This document shows, piece after piece, positions 52,498 through 60,805 of a DNA stretch of 64,000 nucleotides; the stretch's first letter is position 1, and the number at the start of each line of letters is the position of its first letter. The DNA is from Pseudocitrobacter corydidari. Its GTDB lineage: Bacteria; Pseudomonadota; Gammaproteobacteria; Enterobacterales; Enterobacteriaceae. The stretch lies in assembly GCF_021172065.1 (NCBI RefSeq), contig NZ_CP087880.1, positions 4,130,583 through 4,194,582 on the forward strand, in the 5' to 3' direction. The position numbers were made by a program, and so were the translations under genes. The notes under the pieces were generated by a model that was given only the letters and a program-made list of their open reading frames with translations, searched no databases and was not told the DNA's origin.

Positions 52498-52565
52498 GCC
52501 GGGTGGCGGCTGCGCCTTACCCGGCCTACACGTCTCCGTAGGCCGGATAAGCGAAGCGCATCCGG
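52498..52565. repeat. BIME inside the ugp operon (ugpB-ugpA)
   Basis: Two inverted REP units in the 98-base gap between ugpB and ugpA. Such intra-operon REPs can protect the upstream message from 3' decay and raise binding protein over permease. Confidence 0.82.
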
Positions 52566-52587
52566 CGCAGTTCAGGAACTAACCTCA

Positions 52588-53475
52588 ATGTCATCTTCCC
52601 GTCCGGTGTTCCGCTCGCGCTGGCTGCCCTATTTGCTGGTTGCCCCGCAGTTGGTTATCACCGTTATTTTCTTTATCTGGCCTGCGGGCGAAGCGCTGTG
52701 GTACTCGCTGCAAAGCGTCGATCCGTTTGGTTTTTCCAGCCAGTTTGTCGGCCTGGATAACTTCGTCACCCTGTTCCAGGACAGCTACTATCTCGACGCT
52801 TTCTGGACGACGATCAAATTCAGCACCATGGTGACCGTCAGCGGTCTGGTGATCTCGCTTGTCTTCGCCGCGCTGGTGGAGTACATCGTGCGCGGCAGTC
52901 GGTTGTACCAGACGCTGATGCTGCTGCCTTACGCCGTCGCGCCTGCCGTCGCGGCGGTGCTGTGGATTTTCCTCTTCAACCCGGGGCGCGGGTTGATCAC
53001 CCATTTCCTCGCCGAATTCGGCTACGACTGGAACCACGCGCAAAACAGCGGCCAGGCGATGTTCCTCGTGGTGTTCGCCTCGGTCTGGAAGCAAATCAGC
53101 TACAACTTCCTGTTCTTCTACGCTGCGCTGCAATCCATTCCGCGTTCGCTGATTGAGGCGGCAGCGATTGATGGCGCGGGCCCGATTCGCCGTTTCTTCA
53201 GGCTCGCTCTGCCGCTGATTGCACCGGTGAGCTTCTTCCTGCTGGTGGTGAACCTGGTCTACGCCTTCTTCGACACCTTCCCGGTTATCGATGCCGCGAC
53301 GGCGGGCGGACCGGTGCAGGCGACCACCACGCTGATTTATAAAATTTACCGCGAAGGTTTTACCGGGCTGGATCTCTCAGCCTCTGCCGCGCAGTCGGTG
53401 GTGCTGATGTTCCTCGTCATCGTGCTGACGGTGGTGCAGTTCCGCTATGTGGAAAGTAAGGTGCGTTACCAATGA
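52588..53475 (+). CDS. ugpA: Glycerol-3-phosphate permease UgpA
   Basis: 295-residue membrane subunit with six segments and the MalF-type EAA loop EAAAIDGAGPIRRFFRLALPLI that contacts UgpC. Overlaps ugpE by four bases. Confidence 0.96.
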   Translation: MSSSRPVFRSRWLPYLLVAPQLVITVIFFIWPAGEALWYSLQSVDPFGFSSQFVGLDNFVTLFQDSYYLDAFWTTIKFSTMVTVSGLVISLVFAALVEYIVRGSRLYQTLMLLPYAVAPAVAAVLWIFLFNPGRGLITHFLAEFGYDWNHAQNSGQAMFLVVFASVWKQISYNFLFFYAALQSIPRSLIEAAAIDGAGPIRRFFRLALPLIAPVSFFLLVVNLVYAFFDTFPVIDAATAGGPVQATTTLIYKIYREGFTGLDLSASAAQSVVLMFLVIVLTVVQFRYVESKVRYQ

Positions 53476-54317
53476 TTGAGAACCGTCCGGGGCTGACGAT
53501 ATTCAGCCATACCATGTTGATTCTGGGGATTGCGGTGATCCTCTTCCCGCTGTACGTCGCCTTTGTGGCGGCGACGCTGGATGATCAGGCGGTCTTCGCG
53601 ACGCCGATGACGCTGCTGCCGGGGACGCATTTGCTGGAAAATATGCACCACATCTGGGTAAACGGTGTTGGCGTGAACAGCGCACCGTTCTGGCGAATGA
53701 TGCTTAACAGTTTTGTGATGGCGTTCAGCATTACGGTGGGCAAAATCACCGTCTCGATGCTCTCTGCCTTTGCCATCGTCTGGTTCCGCTTTCCGCTGCG
53801 TAACCTCTTCTTCTGGATGATTTTTATTACGCTGATGCTGCCGGTTGAAGTGCGTATCTTCCCGACGGTAGAGGTCATTGCCAACCTGAAGATGCTGGAT
53901 AGCTACGCCGGGCTGACGCTGCCGTTAATGGCGTCGGCAACCGCGACGTTCCTGTTCCGTCAATTCTTTATGACTCTGCCGGATGAACTGGTGGAAGCCG
54001 CGCGTATTGATGGCGCCTCGCCGATGCGTTTCTTCCGCGACATCGTCTTCCCGCTGTCAAAAACCAATCTGGCGGCGCTTTTCGTGATCACCTTTATCTA
54101 CGGCTGGAACCAGTATCTGTGGCCGCTGCTGATCATCACCGATGTGGATCTCGGCACCACCGTTGCGGGGATCAAAGGCATGATCGCCACCGGCGAAGGC
54201 ACAACCCAATGGAACCAGGTGATGGCAGCGATGTTGTTAACGCTTATCCCACCCGTGGTGATTGTTTTAGTGATGCAGCGTGCCTTTGTACGCGGTTTAG
54301 TGGACAGTGAGAAATAA
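53472..54317 (+). CDS. ugpE: Glycerol-3-phosphate permease UgpE
   Basis: 281-residue membrane subunit of the MalG type, six segments, EAA loop EAARIDGASPMRFFRDIVFPLS. Its last codons run to one base before ugpC. Confidence 0.96.
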   Translation: MIENRPGLTIFSHTMLILGIAVILFPLYVAFVAATLDDQAVFATPMTLLPGTHLLENMHHIWVNGVGVNSAPFWRMMLNSFVMAFSITVGKITVSMLSAFAIVWFRFPLRNLFFWMIFITLMLPVEVRIFPTVEVIANLKMLDSYAGLTLPLMASATATFLFRQFFMTLPDELVEAARIDGASPMRFFRDIVFPLSKTNLAALFVITFIYGWNQYLWPLLIITDVDLGTTVAGIKGMIATGEGTTQWNQVMAAMLLTLIPPVVIVLVMQRAFVRGLVDSEK

Positions 54318-54318
54318 G

Positions 54319-55389
54319 ATGGCAGGACTGAAATTACAGGCAATAACCAAAAGCTGGGATGGTAAAACCCAGGTCATTAAACCGCTGACGCTGGACGTGG
54401 CCGATGGGGAATTTATCGTGATGGTTGGGCCGTCCGGCTGCGGGAAATCCACGCTGCTGCGTATGGTCGCCGGGCTTGAACGCGCGACCAGCGGCGATAT
54501 CTGGATTGACGGCAAGCGCGTGACCGAAATGGAACCGAAAGATCGCGGTATCGCGATGGTGTTCCAGAACTACGCCCTCTACCCGCATATGAGCGTGGAG
54601 GAGAACATGGCGTGGGGGCTGAAAATACGCGGCATGGGTAAACAGCAGATTGCCGAGCGAGTGAAAGAAGCGGCGCGTATTCTGGAGCTGGACGGCTTGC
54701 TTAAGCGTCGCCCGCGCGAGCTTTCTGGCGGTCAGCGTCAGCGCGTGGCGATGGGACGCGCAATTGTGCGCGACCCGGCGGTGTTCCTGTTCGATGAACC
54801 GCTCTCGAACCTGGATGCCAAGCTGCGCGTGCAGATGCGCCTTGAACTGCAACAACTGCATCGTCGTCTGAAAACCACCTCGCTGTACGTGACCCACGAT
54901 CAGGTTGAGGCGATGACGCTCGCCCAGCGCGTGATGGTGATGAACGGCGGCATCGCCGAACAGATTGGTACGCCGGTAGAAGTGTACGAAAAGCCCGCCA
55001 GCCTGTTTGTGGCGAGTTTTATCGGCAGCCCGGCGATGAACCTGCTGGCCGGGCGCATCAACAATGAAGGCACGCACTTTGAACTGGAAGAGGGTCTGTC
55101 GATTCCGTTGAAGGGTGACGCTCGTCAGCACGCCGGGCGTAAAATGACCCTCGGTATCCGCCCGGAGCATATTGCGTTAAGCTCGCAGGCGGAAGGCGGT
55201 ATTCCGCTGGTGATGGACACTCTGGAGATGCTGGGCGCGGATAACCTTGCTCATGGCCGCTGGGGCGCACAAAAGCTGGTGGTGCGTCTGTCTCATCAGG
55301 AACGCCCGACGGCGGGCAGCACGCTGTGGCTGCATCTGCCGGACAATCATCTGCATCTTTTTGATGGCGAAACAGGACAAAGAATATGA
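54319..55389 (+). CDS. ugpC: Glycerol-3-phosphate import ATPase UgpC
   Basis: 356-residue MalK-type ATPase: Walker A GPSGCGKST, signature LSGGQRQRV, Walker B FLFDEPLSNLD, plus a C-terminal regulatory OB domain. Start 54319 gives MAGLKLQAI; four codons are open upstream. Overlaps ugpQ by four bases. Confidence 0.96.
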   Translation: MAGLKLQAITKSWDGKTQVIKPLTLDVADGEFIVMVGPSGCGKSTLLRMVAGLERATSGDIWIDGKRVTEMEPKDRGIAMVFQNYALYPHMSVEENMAWGLKIRGMGKQQIAERVKEAARILELDGLLKRRPRELSGGQRQRVAMGRAIVRDPAVFLFDEPLSNLDAKLRVQMRLELQQLHRRLKTTSLYVTHDQVEAMTLAQRVMVMNGGIAEQIGTPVEVYEKPASLFVASFIGSPAMNLLAGRINNEGTHFELEEGLSIPLKGDARQHAGRKMTLGIRPEHIALSSQAEGGIPLVMDTLEMLGADNLAHGRWGAQKLVVRLSHQERPTAGSTLWLHLPDNHLHLFDGETGQRI

Positions 55390-56126
55390 GTAACTGGCCT
55401 TATCCCCATGTTGCGGCCCATCGTGGCGGCGGCAGACTGGCTCCGGAAAACACGCTGGCGGCTATTGATGTGGGGGCGCGATACGGTCACACCATGATTG
55501 AGTTCGACGTGAAGCTGTCGAAAGACGGCGAAATTTTCCTGTTGCACGACGATAACCTTGAGCGCACCAGCAATGGCTGGGGCGTGGCGGGCGAACTGAA
55601 CTGGCACGATTTACTGCGCGTGGACGCGGGTAGCTGGTTTAGCGGTGAATTCAAAGGTGAACCGCTGCCGCTGCTCTCGCAGGTGGCGGAACGTTGCCGC
55701 GAATACGGGATGATGGCGAACATCGAAATCAAACCGACCACTGGAACCGGGCCGCTCACCGGGAAAGCGGTGGCGCTGGCGGCGCGTGAACTGTGGGCAG
55801 GCATGACGCCGCCGCTGCTCTCGTCGTTTGAAATTGATGCGCTGGAAGCGGCACAGCAGGCCGCGCCGGAATTGCCGCGTGGTTTATTGCTGGATGAATG
55901 GCGTGATGACTGGCGTGAACTGACCACGCGGCTGGGCTGCGTGTCGATTCACCTCAACCACAAACTGCTGGATGAAGCGCGGGTAGATGCCCTGCGCGAG
56001 GCGGGCCTGAAGATTCTGGTGTACACGGTGAACAGGCCCCAGCGCGCATCACAACTGCTGCGCTGGGGCGTGAACTGCATCTGTACCGATGCCATTGATA
56101 TCATCGGCCCGAACTTCCAGCCTTAA
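55386..56126 (+). CDS. ugpQ: Glycerophosphodiester phosphodiesterase UgpQ
   Basis: 246-residue cytoplasmic enzyme that hydrolyses imported glycerophosphodiesters to glycerol-3-phosphate and an alcohol. GDPD motifs are AAHRGGGRLAPENT (catalytic histidine) and EFDVKLSKDGEIFLLHDDNLERT. Last gene of ugpBAECQ; its stop overlaps that of yhhA. Confidence 0.96.
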   Translation: MSNWPYPHVAAHRGGGRLAPENTLAAIDVGARYGHTMIEFDVKLSKDGEIFLLHDDNLERTSNGWGVAGELNWHDLLRVDAGSWFSGEFKGEPLPLLSQVAERCREYGMMANIEIKPTTGTGPLTGKAVALAARELWAGMTPPLLSSFEIDALEAAQQAAPELPRGLLLDEWRDDWRELTTRLGCVSIHLNHKLLDEARVDALREAGLKILVYTVNRPQRASQLLRWGVNCICTDAIDIIGPNFQP

Positions 56127-56563
56127 GGCAGGTTGGTTTTCACCGGCAGATTAGGATTGCTATTCAGCATGTCGCCATTCTGCCGCTGCGGCAACATATG
56201 CTGCTGATTATTCAGCAGCGAATCGCTATTCCCTGATGCCCCGCTCTGGTTCAGCATCCCGCCGTTAGTATTGGGGAGCATTTGCTGACCTGCGGGGTTT
56301 CGCTCCCCCGGCTGGGCCTGCTGTATCCGCTGCCTGTCGTTATTCATCTGCGTCTGAAGCTGTTGCTGCTGAACGCGCGTTTGTGTCTGCAACTGTTGAT
56401 TCAGCATCCCTTTCTGCTGCACCTGCTGCGATTTCATCTGGGTTTGTAACCGCTGCTGGCTCGGGATTTTGTAATCCGGCAGATTGGGATTATTGGTGGT
56501 ATTGAGTGGCTGTGCTAAAGCGGCAAACGGAAGCATTGCCGCCATAATCAATAATCGTTTCAT
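56123..56563 (-). CDS. yhhA: DUF2756 secreted protein YhhA
   Basis: 146 residues with a signal peptide (MKRLLIMAAMLPFAALA) and a glutamine-rich, low-complexity mature part (QQRLQTQMKSQQVQQKGMLN...). Function unknown. The glutamine/asparagine repeats suggest a flexible or coiled structure. Convergent with ugpQ by a four-base overlap; divergent from ggt. Confidence 0.92.
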   Translation of the reverse strand: MKRLLIMAAMLPFAALAQPLNTTNNPNLPDYKIPSQQRLQTQMKSQQVQQKGMLNQQLQTQTRVQQQQLQTQMNNDRQRIQQAQPGERNPAGQQMLPNTNGGMLNQSGASGNSDSLLNNQQHMLPQRQNGDMLNSNPNLPVKTNLP

Positions 56564-56684
56564 TGTCTCTCCTCCCTTCTGAGGGATCGCTTAAGTTTAC
56601 CTCGTTTTCGCCATAACGATGATTATTTAGGAGTTTTGAACCAGGCTTAAACAGGAACTGTGACCCCAATTCTGGAGAACAACG

Positions 56685-58436
56685 ATGATGAAACAGACGT
56701 TTGCGCGTTGGCTGGCGATTGCCGCGCTGACCGCCGGAGGGAGTTTTGCCGTGGCGGCAGCAACGACCGAGCCTGCTGCACCACCGGTATCTTATGGCGT
56801 AGAGGAAGATGTTTTTCACCCGGTGCGCGCGCATCAGGGGATGGTGGCGTCGGTGGACGCGCTCGCCACACAGGTTGGAGTGCAAATCCTCAAAGAGGGC
56901 GGTAATGCCGTCGATGCGGCGGTGGCGGTGGGTTACGCGCTGGCAGTCACGCATCCGCAAGCCGGTAACCTGGGCGGCGGCGGATTTATGCTGCTGCGCA
57001 CCAAAGACGGGAAAACGACGGCTATCGACTTCCGCGAAATGGCCCCCGCACAGGCCACGCGCGATATGTTTCTTGATGATCACGGTAATCCTGACAGCAA
57101 AAAATCCCTGACCTCACATCTGGCCTCCGGTACGCCGGGCACGGTAGCGGGTTTCTCACTGGCGCTGGAAAAATATGGCACGCTGCCGCTTAACAAAGTG
57201 GTGCAGCCCGCGTTTAAACTGGCGCGCGATGGCTTTGTGGTGAAGGATGCGCTGGCTGACGATCTCAAAACCTACGGCAGTGAAGTCATTCCCAACCATG
57301 AAAACAGCAAAGCGATTTTCTGGAAAGACGGCGAGCCGCTGAAAAAGGGTGACAAGCTGGTGCAAAAAGATCTGGCGAAAAGCCTGGAGCTGATTGCCGA
57401 AAACGGCCCGGATGCGTTTTATAAAGGCGCCATCGCCGATCAGATTGCCGACGAGATGCACAAGCACGGCGGGCTGATCACCAAAGCGGACCTCGCCGAA
57501 TACAAAGCGGTCGAGCGCACGCCAATCAGCGGCGATTATCGCGGTTATCAGGTCTTCTCGATGCCGCCGCCGTCCTCCGGCGGGATCCACATCGTGCAAA
57601 TCCTCAATATTCTCGAAAATTTCGACATGCATAAATATGGCTTTGGCAGTGCCGACGCCATGCAGGTCATGGCGGAAGCCGAGAAGCATGCCTATGCGGA
57701 TCGCTCGGAATACCTCGGCGACCCGGATTTTGTGAAGGTGCCGTGGCAGGCGCTGACCAGCAAAGCCTATGCGAAATCGATAGCCGAACAGATTGACGTC
57801 AACAAGGCGAAACCGTCCAGCGAAATTCGCCCTGGCAAGCTCGCGCCTTACGAGAGCAACCAAACCACCCATTTCTCGGTAGTGGATAAAGACGGTAATG
57901 CGGTGGCGGTGACCTATACGCTGAACACCACCTTTGGCACCGGGATTGTTGCCGGGAACAGCGGCATTCTGATGAATAATCAGATGGATGATTTCTCCGC
58001 TAAGCCGGGCGTGCCGAACGTTTATGGCCTGGTCGGCGGTGACGCGAATGCGGTAGGGCCGAAGAAGCGTCCGCTGTCGTCGATGTCGCCAACGATTGTG
58101 GTGAAAGACGGCAAAACCTGGCTGGTTACCGGTAGCCCTGGCGGCAGCCGGATTATCACCACGGTGCTGCAAATGGTGGTGAATACCATCGATTATGGGA
58201 TGAACGTCGCCGAAGCCACTAACGCACCGCGATTCCATCACCAGTGGCTGCCGGATGAGCTGCGCGTGGAGAAGGGCTTTAGCCCGGATACGCTGAAGCT
58301 GCTTGAGCAGAAGGGGCAGAAAGTGGCGCTGAAAGAGGCGATGGGCAGTACGCAGAGCATTATGATTGGGCCGGACGGCACGCTGTATGGCGCGTCCGAC
58401 CCGCGTTCGGTGGATGATTTGGCGGCGGGGTACTGA
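56685..58436 (+). CDS. ggt: Gamma-glutamyltransferase
   Basis: 583-residue periplasmic Ntn hydrolase that cleaves the gamma-glutamyl bond of glutathione. A signal peptide (about 26 residues) precedes the large subunit. The self-processing site is at Thr394 (NQTTHFSV), which becomes the catalytic N-terminal threonine of the small subunit. GGNAVDAAVA, PQAGNLGGGGFM and GSPGGSRIITTVLQ are conserved. ATG 56685 has GGAG seven bases upstream. Confidence 0.97.
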   Translation: MMKQTFARWLAIAALTAGGSFAVAAATTEPAAPPVSYGVEEDVFHPVRAHQGMVASVDALATQVGVQILKEGGNAVDAAVAVGYALAVTHPQAGNLGGGGFMLLRTKDGKTTAIDFREMAPAQATRDMFLDDHGNPDSKKSLTSHLASGTPGTVAGFSLALEKYGTLPLNKVVQPAFKLARDGFVVKDALADDLKTYGSEVIPNHENSKAIFWKDGEPLKKGDKLVQKDLAKSLELIAENGPDAFYKGAIADQIADEMHKHGGLITKADLAEYKAVERTPISGDYRGYQVFSMPPPSSGGIHIVQILNILENFDMHKYGFGSADAMQVMAEAEKHAYADRSEYLGDPDFVKVPWQALTSKAYAKSIAEQIDVNKAKPSSEIRPGKLAPYESNQTTHFSVVDKDGNAVAVTYTLNTTFGTGIVAGNSGILMNNQMDDFSAKPGVPNVYGLVGGDANAVGPKKRPLSSMSPTIVVKDGKTWLVTGSPGGSRIITTVLQMVVNTIDYGMNVAEATNAPRFHHQWLPDELRVEKGFSPDTLKLLEQKGQKVALKEAMGSTQSIMIGPDGTLYGASDPRSVDDLAAGY

Positions 58437-58445
58437 ATACCTTTA

Positions 58446-58469
58446 CCCCTCACCCTAACCCTCTCCCGC
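58446..58469. repeat. Left part of boxC-like palindrome interrupted by IS copy 2
   Basis: CCCTCACCCTAACCCTCTCCCGC; the last seven bases CTCCCGC (58463-58469) are duplicated at 59755-59761. Confidence 0.78.
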
Positions 58470-59754
58470 TGTACGGTCCGGGGACATGGTAGACAGGTGT
58501 TCGGGGACATGGTGAACACTTTTTAACATCCTTTACCCATGGTGATCGACTTTTTCTTCAGGTCGATCACCCCCACTTTCGTACTGTACCACCACACTTC
58601 ATAGCAGCCATCCTCCTGCGTCTCCTTCAGCCCGACCCGCTCTCCCCTGAATGCTTTGCCTGCCTTCAGACAGGTACCATTAATGCTCAGCTTCCCGCTG
58701 ATATCGACCTTCCTCACCATCACCCCTTCATCATATTCCGGTGGCGTAATGCTGTCGCTGTACTGCCTTGCAGACGGCTGATACCGCGAGGCCGGAACGG
58801 CCATACCCAGTGCTTCATGGGGCCGTTCAAGGTTATACACCGTACGCCAGTGGTCGAAAGCACGCTGCAGCTCACCGCTGTCTGTGAACCACTTACCCTG
58901 CAGCACTTCCGCCTTCAGGCTGCGGTGAAAACGTTCCAGCTTGCCCTGTGTCTGCGGATGGTATGGCCGGGAATGCCCCACCCGGATACCCTGGCGCATC
59001 AGCCACAGCTCCAGCGCTGTCCAGACACCGGTGGTGTCGCCCCACGGCGCGCCGTTGTCCATCGTCATCCGGTCTGGCAGCCCGTAGCGTTCAAACACGC
59101 TGACCAGCTGCTGCTGCACGGTCTCACGGCGTTCATCGGCGCAGGGTGCCAGACACAGGGAGAAACGGGAGTGGTCATCCAGCAGGGTGAGCGGATGGCA
59201 GCGCCCCCCGCCGAAGGGGAAGTGGCCCTTAAAATCCATCTGCCAGAGCCGGTTCGGCGCGTCATGTTCGAAGCGCCCTGTGGCCGGAATGCCCGGAGCC
59301 GTGCCCGGTAGCAGACCGTGACGGGCCATCAGGTTATGGACGGTGCTGAAGGCGGGCATACGGTGCCCCTGGTCTTCGAGCCAGCGCTTTATCTTGCGGG
59401 CGCCCCAGCGCTCATGACGGGCATGGGCGATGCGCAGCAGGTCAGTGATATCATCCGGAGAACGGTTGGGAGAGTGATGAGGTACGCGGGGACGGTCCAG
59501 AAGACCGGATGCGCCTTCCTCAGCCCAGCGACGAAGCCACTTGTAACCGGTGGCGGGAGAAATGCCGTAGTGACGGCAGAGGGAACGGATGTTCGCCCCG
59601 TCTTGTGAGGCGAACAGAACAAACTCGGAACGTAATGACATGGTATCTCTCGCATCCCAGGGCATAAGCGACTCCATAAACGGATTCTTATGCCTTAGTT
59701 GTAAGTGTCTACCATGTCCCCGAACAAGTGTTAACTATGTCCCCGGACCGTACA
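58470..59754 (-). mobile_element. IS481-family insertion sequence, copy 2 (inverted)
   Basis: 1285 bp, same ends as copy 1 (TGTACGGTCCGGGGACAT and complement), opposite orientation, flanked by a 7-bp direct repeat CTCCCGC. It sits between ggt and yhhY. Confidence 0.92.
58523..59665 (-). CDS. IS481-family transposase
   Basis: 380 residues, intact DDE triad (Asp144, Asp203, Glu244) and N-terminal helix-turn-helix as in copy 1. Eleven residue differences from copy 1, among them R/C at 78, P/T at 127 and V/E near 372 (this copy first), so the two are not a very recent duplication of each other. Start 59665 chosen as for copy 1 (GGAG upstream). Confidence 0.92.
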   Translation of the reverse strand: MPWDARDTMSLRSEFVLFASQDGANIRSLCRHYGISPATGYKWLRRWAEEGASGLLDRPRVPHHSPNRSPDDITDLLRIAHARHERWGARKIKRWLEDQGHRMPAFSTVHNLMARHGLLPGTAPGIPATGRFEHDAPNRLWQMDFKGHFPFGGGRCHPLTLLDDHSRFSLCLAPCADERRETVQQQLVSVFERYGLPDRMTMDNGAPWGDTTGVWTALELWLMRQGIRVGHSRPYHPQTQGKLERFHRSLKAEVLQGKWFTDSGELQRAFDHWRTVYNLERPHEALGMAVPASRYQPSARQYSDSITPPEYDEGVMVRKVDISGKLSINGTCLKAGKAFRGERVGLKETQEDGCYEVWWYSTKVGVIDLKKKSITMGKGC

Positions 59755-59830
59755 CTCCCGCAAGGAGAGGGGACTGTCCGTGCGGTCTGATTTTCTCCCT
59801 CTCCCTGTGGGAGAGGGCCGGGGTGAGGGC
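59755..59830. repeat. Right part of boxC-like palindrome interrupted by IS copy 2
   Basis: Starts with duplicated CTCCCGC, then AAGGAGAGGGGACTG and a second palindrome CTCCCTCTCCCTGTGGGAG ending GCCGGGGTGAGGGC. Removing the IS and one CTCCCGC restores hairpin CCTCTCC-CGCAA-GGAGAGG. It ends one base from the yhhY stop. Confidence 0.78.
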
Positions 59831-59831
59831 A

Positions 59832-60335
59832 TCAGGCCGCACTCATTCCCTTCACTCGCGCCATAAAATACGCATCCACATATTCCCCGTTGCGAAGCCC
59901 GTACTTCTTCCCGGTGCCTTCAATTTCAAAGCCGTGCTTCTTATACACCGCAACCGCCGGGGCGTTATCGACGAACACCGTGAGCTCAATACGCTCCACG
60001 CGCAGCCACTTGTCGCACATATCAATCATCTCACGCATCAGGGCGCTGGCGACGCCGCGGTTTTGCCATCGCGCATCAACGCAAATGCCGAAATCAGCTA
60101 CGTGGCTGCGGCGCGGGCGTTGTGCCACGTCGATGCACAGATGCCCGACCACCGTGTCGTCAATGCAGGCGACAAGCTGTTTGATGCCGGGCTGATCGGC
60201 AAGACGCGCTTCCCACATTTGCTCAGAAGGATGAGGAACCTGTAGCGTGTTGTAATACACCTCCGGCTGGGCGTGGATCTGCCGAATGGCAGCGTAATCT
60301 TTCGGTTCCGCGTGGCGTATTACTATCTCACTCAT
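59832..60335 (-). CDS. yhhY: N-acetyltransferase YhhY (GNAT)
   Basis: 167 residues, GNAT fold: acetyl-CoA loop RWQNRGVASALMREM and YKKHGFEIEGTGKKYGLRNGEYVDAYFMARVK. E. coli YhhY acetylates some amino acids and analogues. Start 60335 gives MSEIVIRHAE. The C-terminus has five extra residues (GMSAA) compared with the E. coli protein and ends beside the boxC-like element. Confidence 0.93.
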   Translation of the reverse strand: MSEIVIRHAEPKDYAAIRQIHAQPEVYYNTLQVPHPSEQMWEARLADQPGIKQLVACIDDTVVGHLCIDVAQRPRRSHVADFGICVDARWQNRGVASALMREMIDMCDKWLRVERIELTVFVDNAPAVAVYKKHGFEIEGTGKKYGLRNGEYVDAYFMARVKGMSAA

Positions 60336-60432
60336 TCCTTGTTTCCTCTGTGGGGTGATTATCCCTTTCAACATCATTGACTTTAAAAGCGGAGTCAACT
60401 GACATTTTTTGCAAAAAGTGTTGGACAAGTGC

Positions 60433-60453
60433 GAATGAGAATGATTATTATTG
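60433..60453. promoter_or_regulatory. Fur box and promoter of ryhB
   Basis: GAATGAGAATGATTATTATTG resembles the Fur 19-bp box GATAATGATAATCATTATC and overlaps a TATTAT -10 (60446-60451) just before the RyhB start. Confidence 0.82.
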
Positions 60454-60457
60454 TCCT

Positions 60458-60550
60458 GCATTCAGGAAGACCCCTGAGGGAGAACCTGAAAGCACGACAT
60501 TGCTCACATTGCTTCCAGTATTACTTTAGCCAGCCTTGCGCTGGCTTTTT
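60458..60550 (+). ncRNA. ryhB: Small RNA RyhB
   Basis: Iron-responsive Hfq-binding sRNA that represses iron-using proteins. The core GAACCTGAAAGCACGACATT and the following GCTCACATTGCTTCCAGTA are as in E. coli RyhB, in the same yhhY-yhhX gap and orientation. It ends in the terminator GCCAGC-CTTGC-GCTGGC with nine T residues. The 5' hairpin loop differs slightly (CCCCTGAGGG). A Fur box precedes it. Confidence 0.95.
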
Positions 60551-60584
60551 TTTTGGGATGTTCCAGCCTGGCTTACTTGCCATT

Positions 60585-60658
60585 TTGTTCCCGGGCTGTG
60601 CTCGCTATCCTCACGTACATTAAGTACGCTCCGGTTGCTGCGCGCAGGCCGTGAACAA
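60585..60658. repeat. Imperfect long inverted repeat between ryhB and yhhX
   Basis: Outer arms TTGTTC and GAACAA, inner GGCTGTGC/GCGCAGGCC and centre GTAC-ATTAA-GTAC make a 74-base cruciform-like structure. Nothing codes here; a 107-codon upstream extension of yhhX would cross it but has no family support. Confidence 0.5.
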
Positions 60659-60805
60659 ACTGGCTGCGACGCCGACGGCTGGTGCGCGGGCATTTGTGCT
60701 CTCTTTCTCCGGCTCCGGACAATGCGTTGCACTAACACACTTCCTCATTTTGTCTCTCTTCGCTTTGCGCTATGGTGTAACCAGATACCTTTAAAGGACG
60801 ACATC

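Noticed and set aside
60536..60805. Upstream extension of yhhX across the RyhB terminator
   Set aside because: The family N-terminus and a good ribosome site are at 60806; the extension encodes T-run and repeat sequence.
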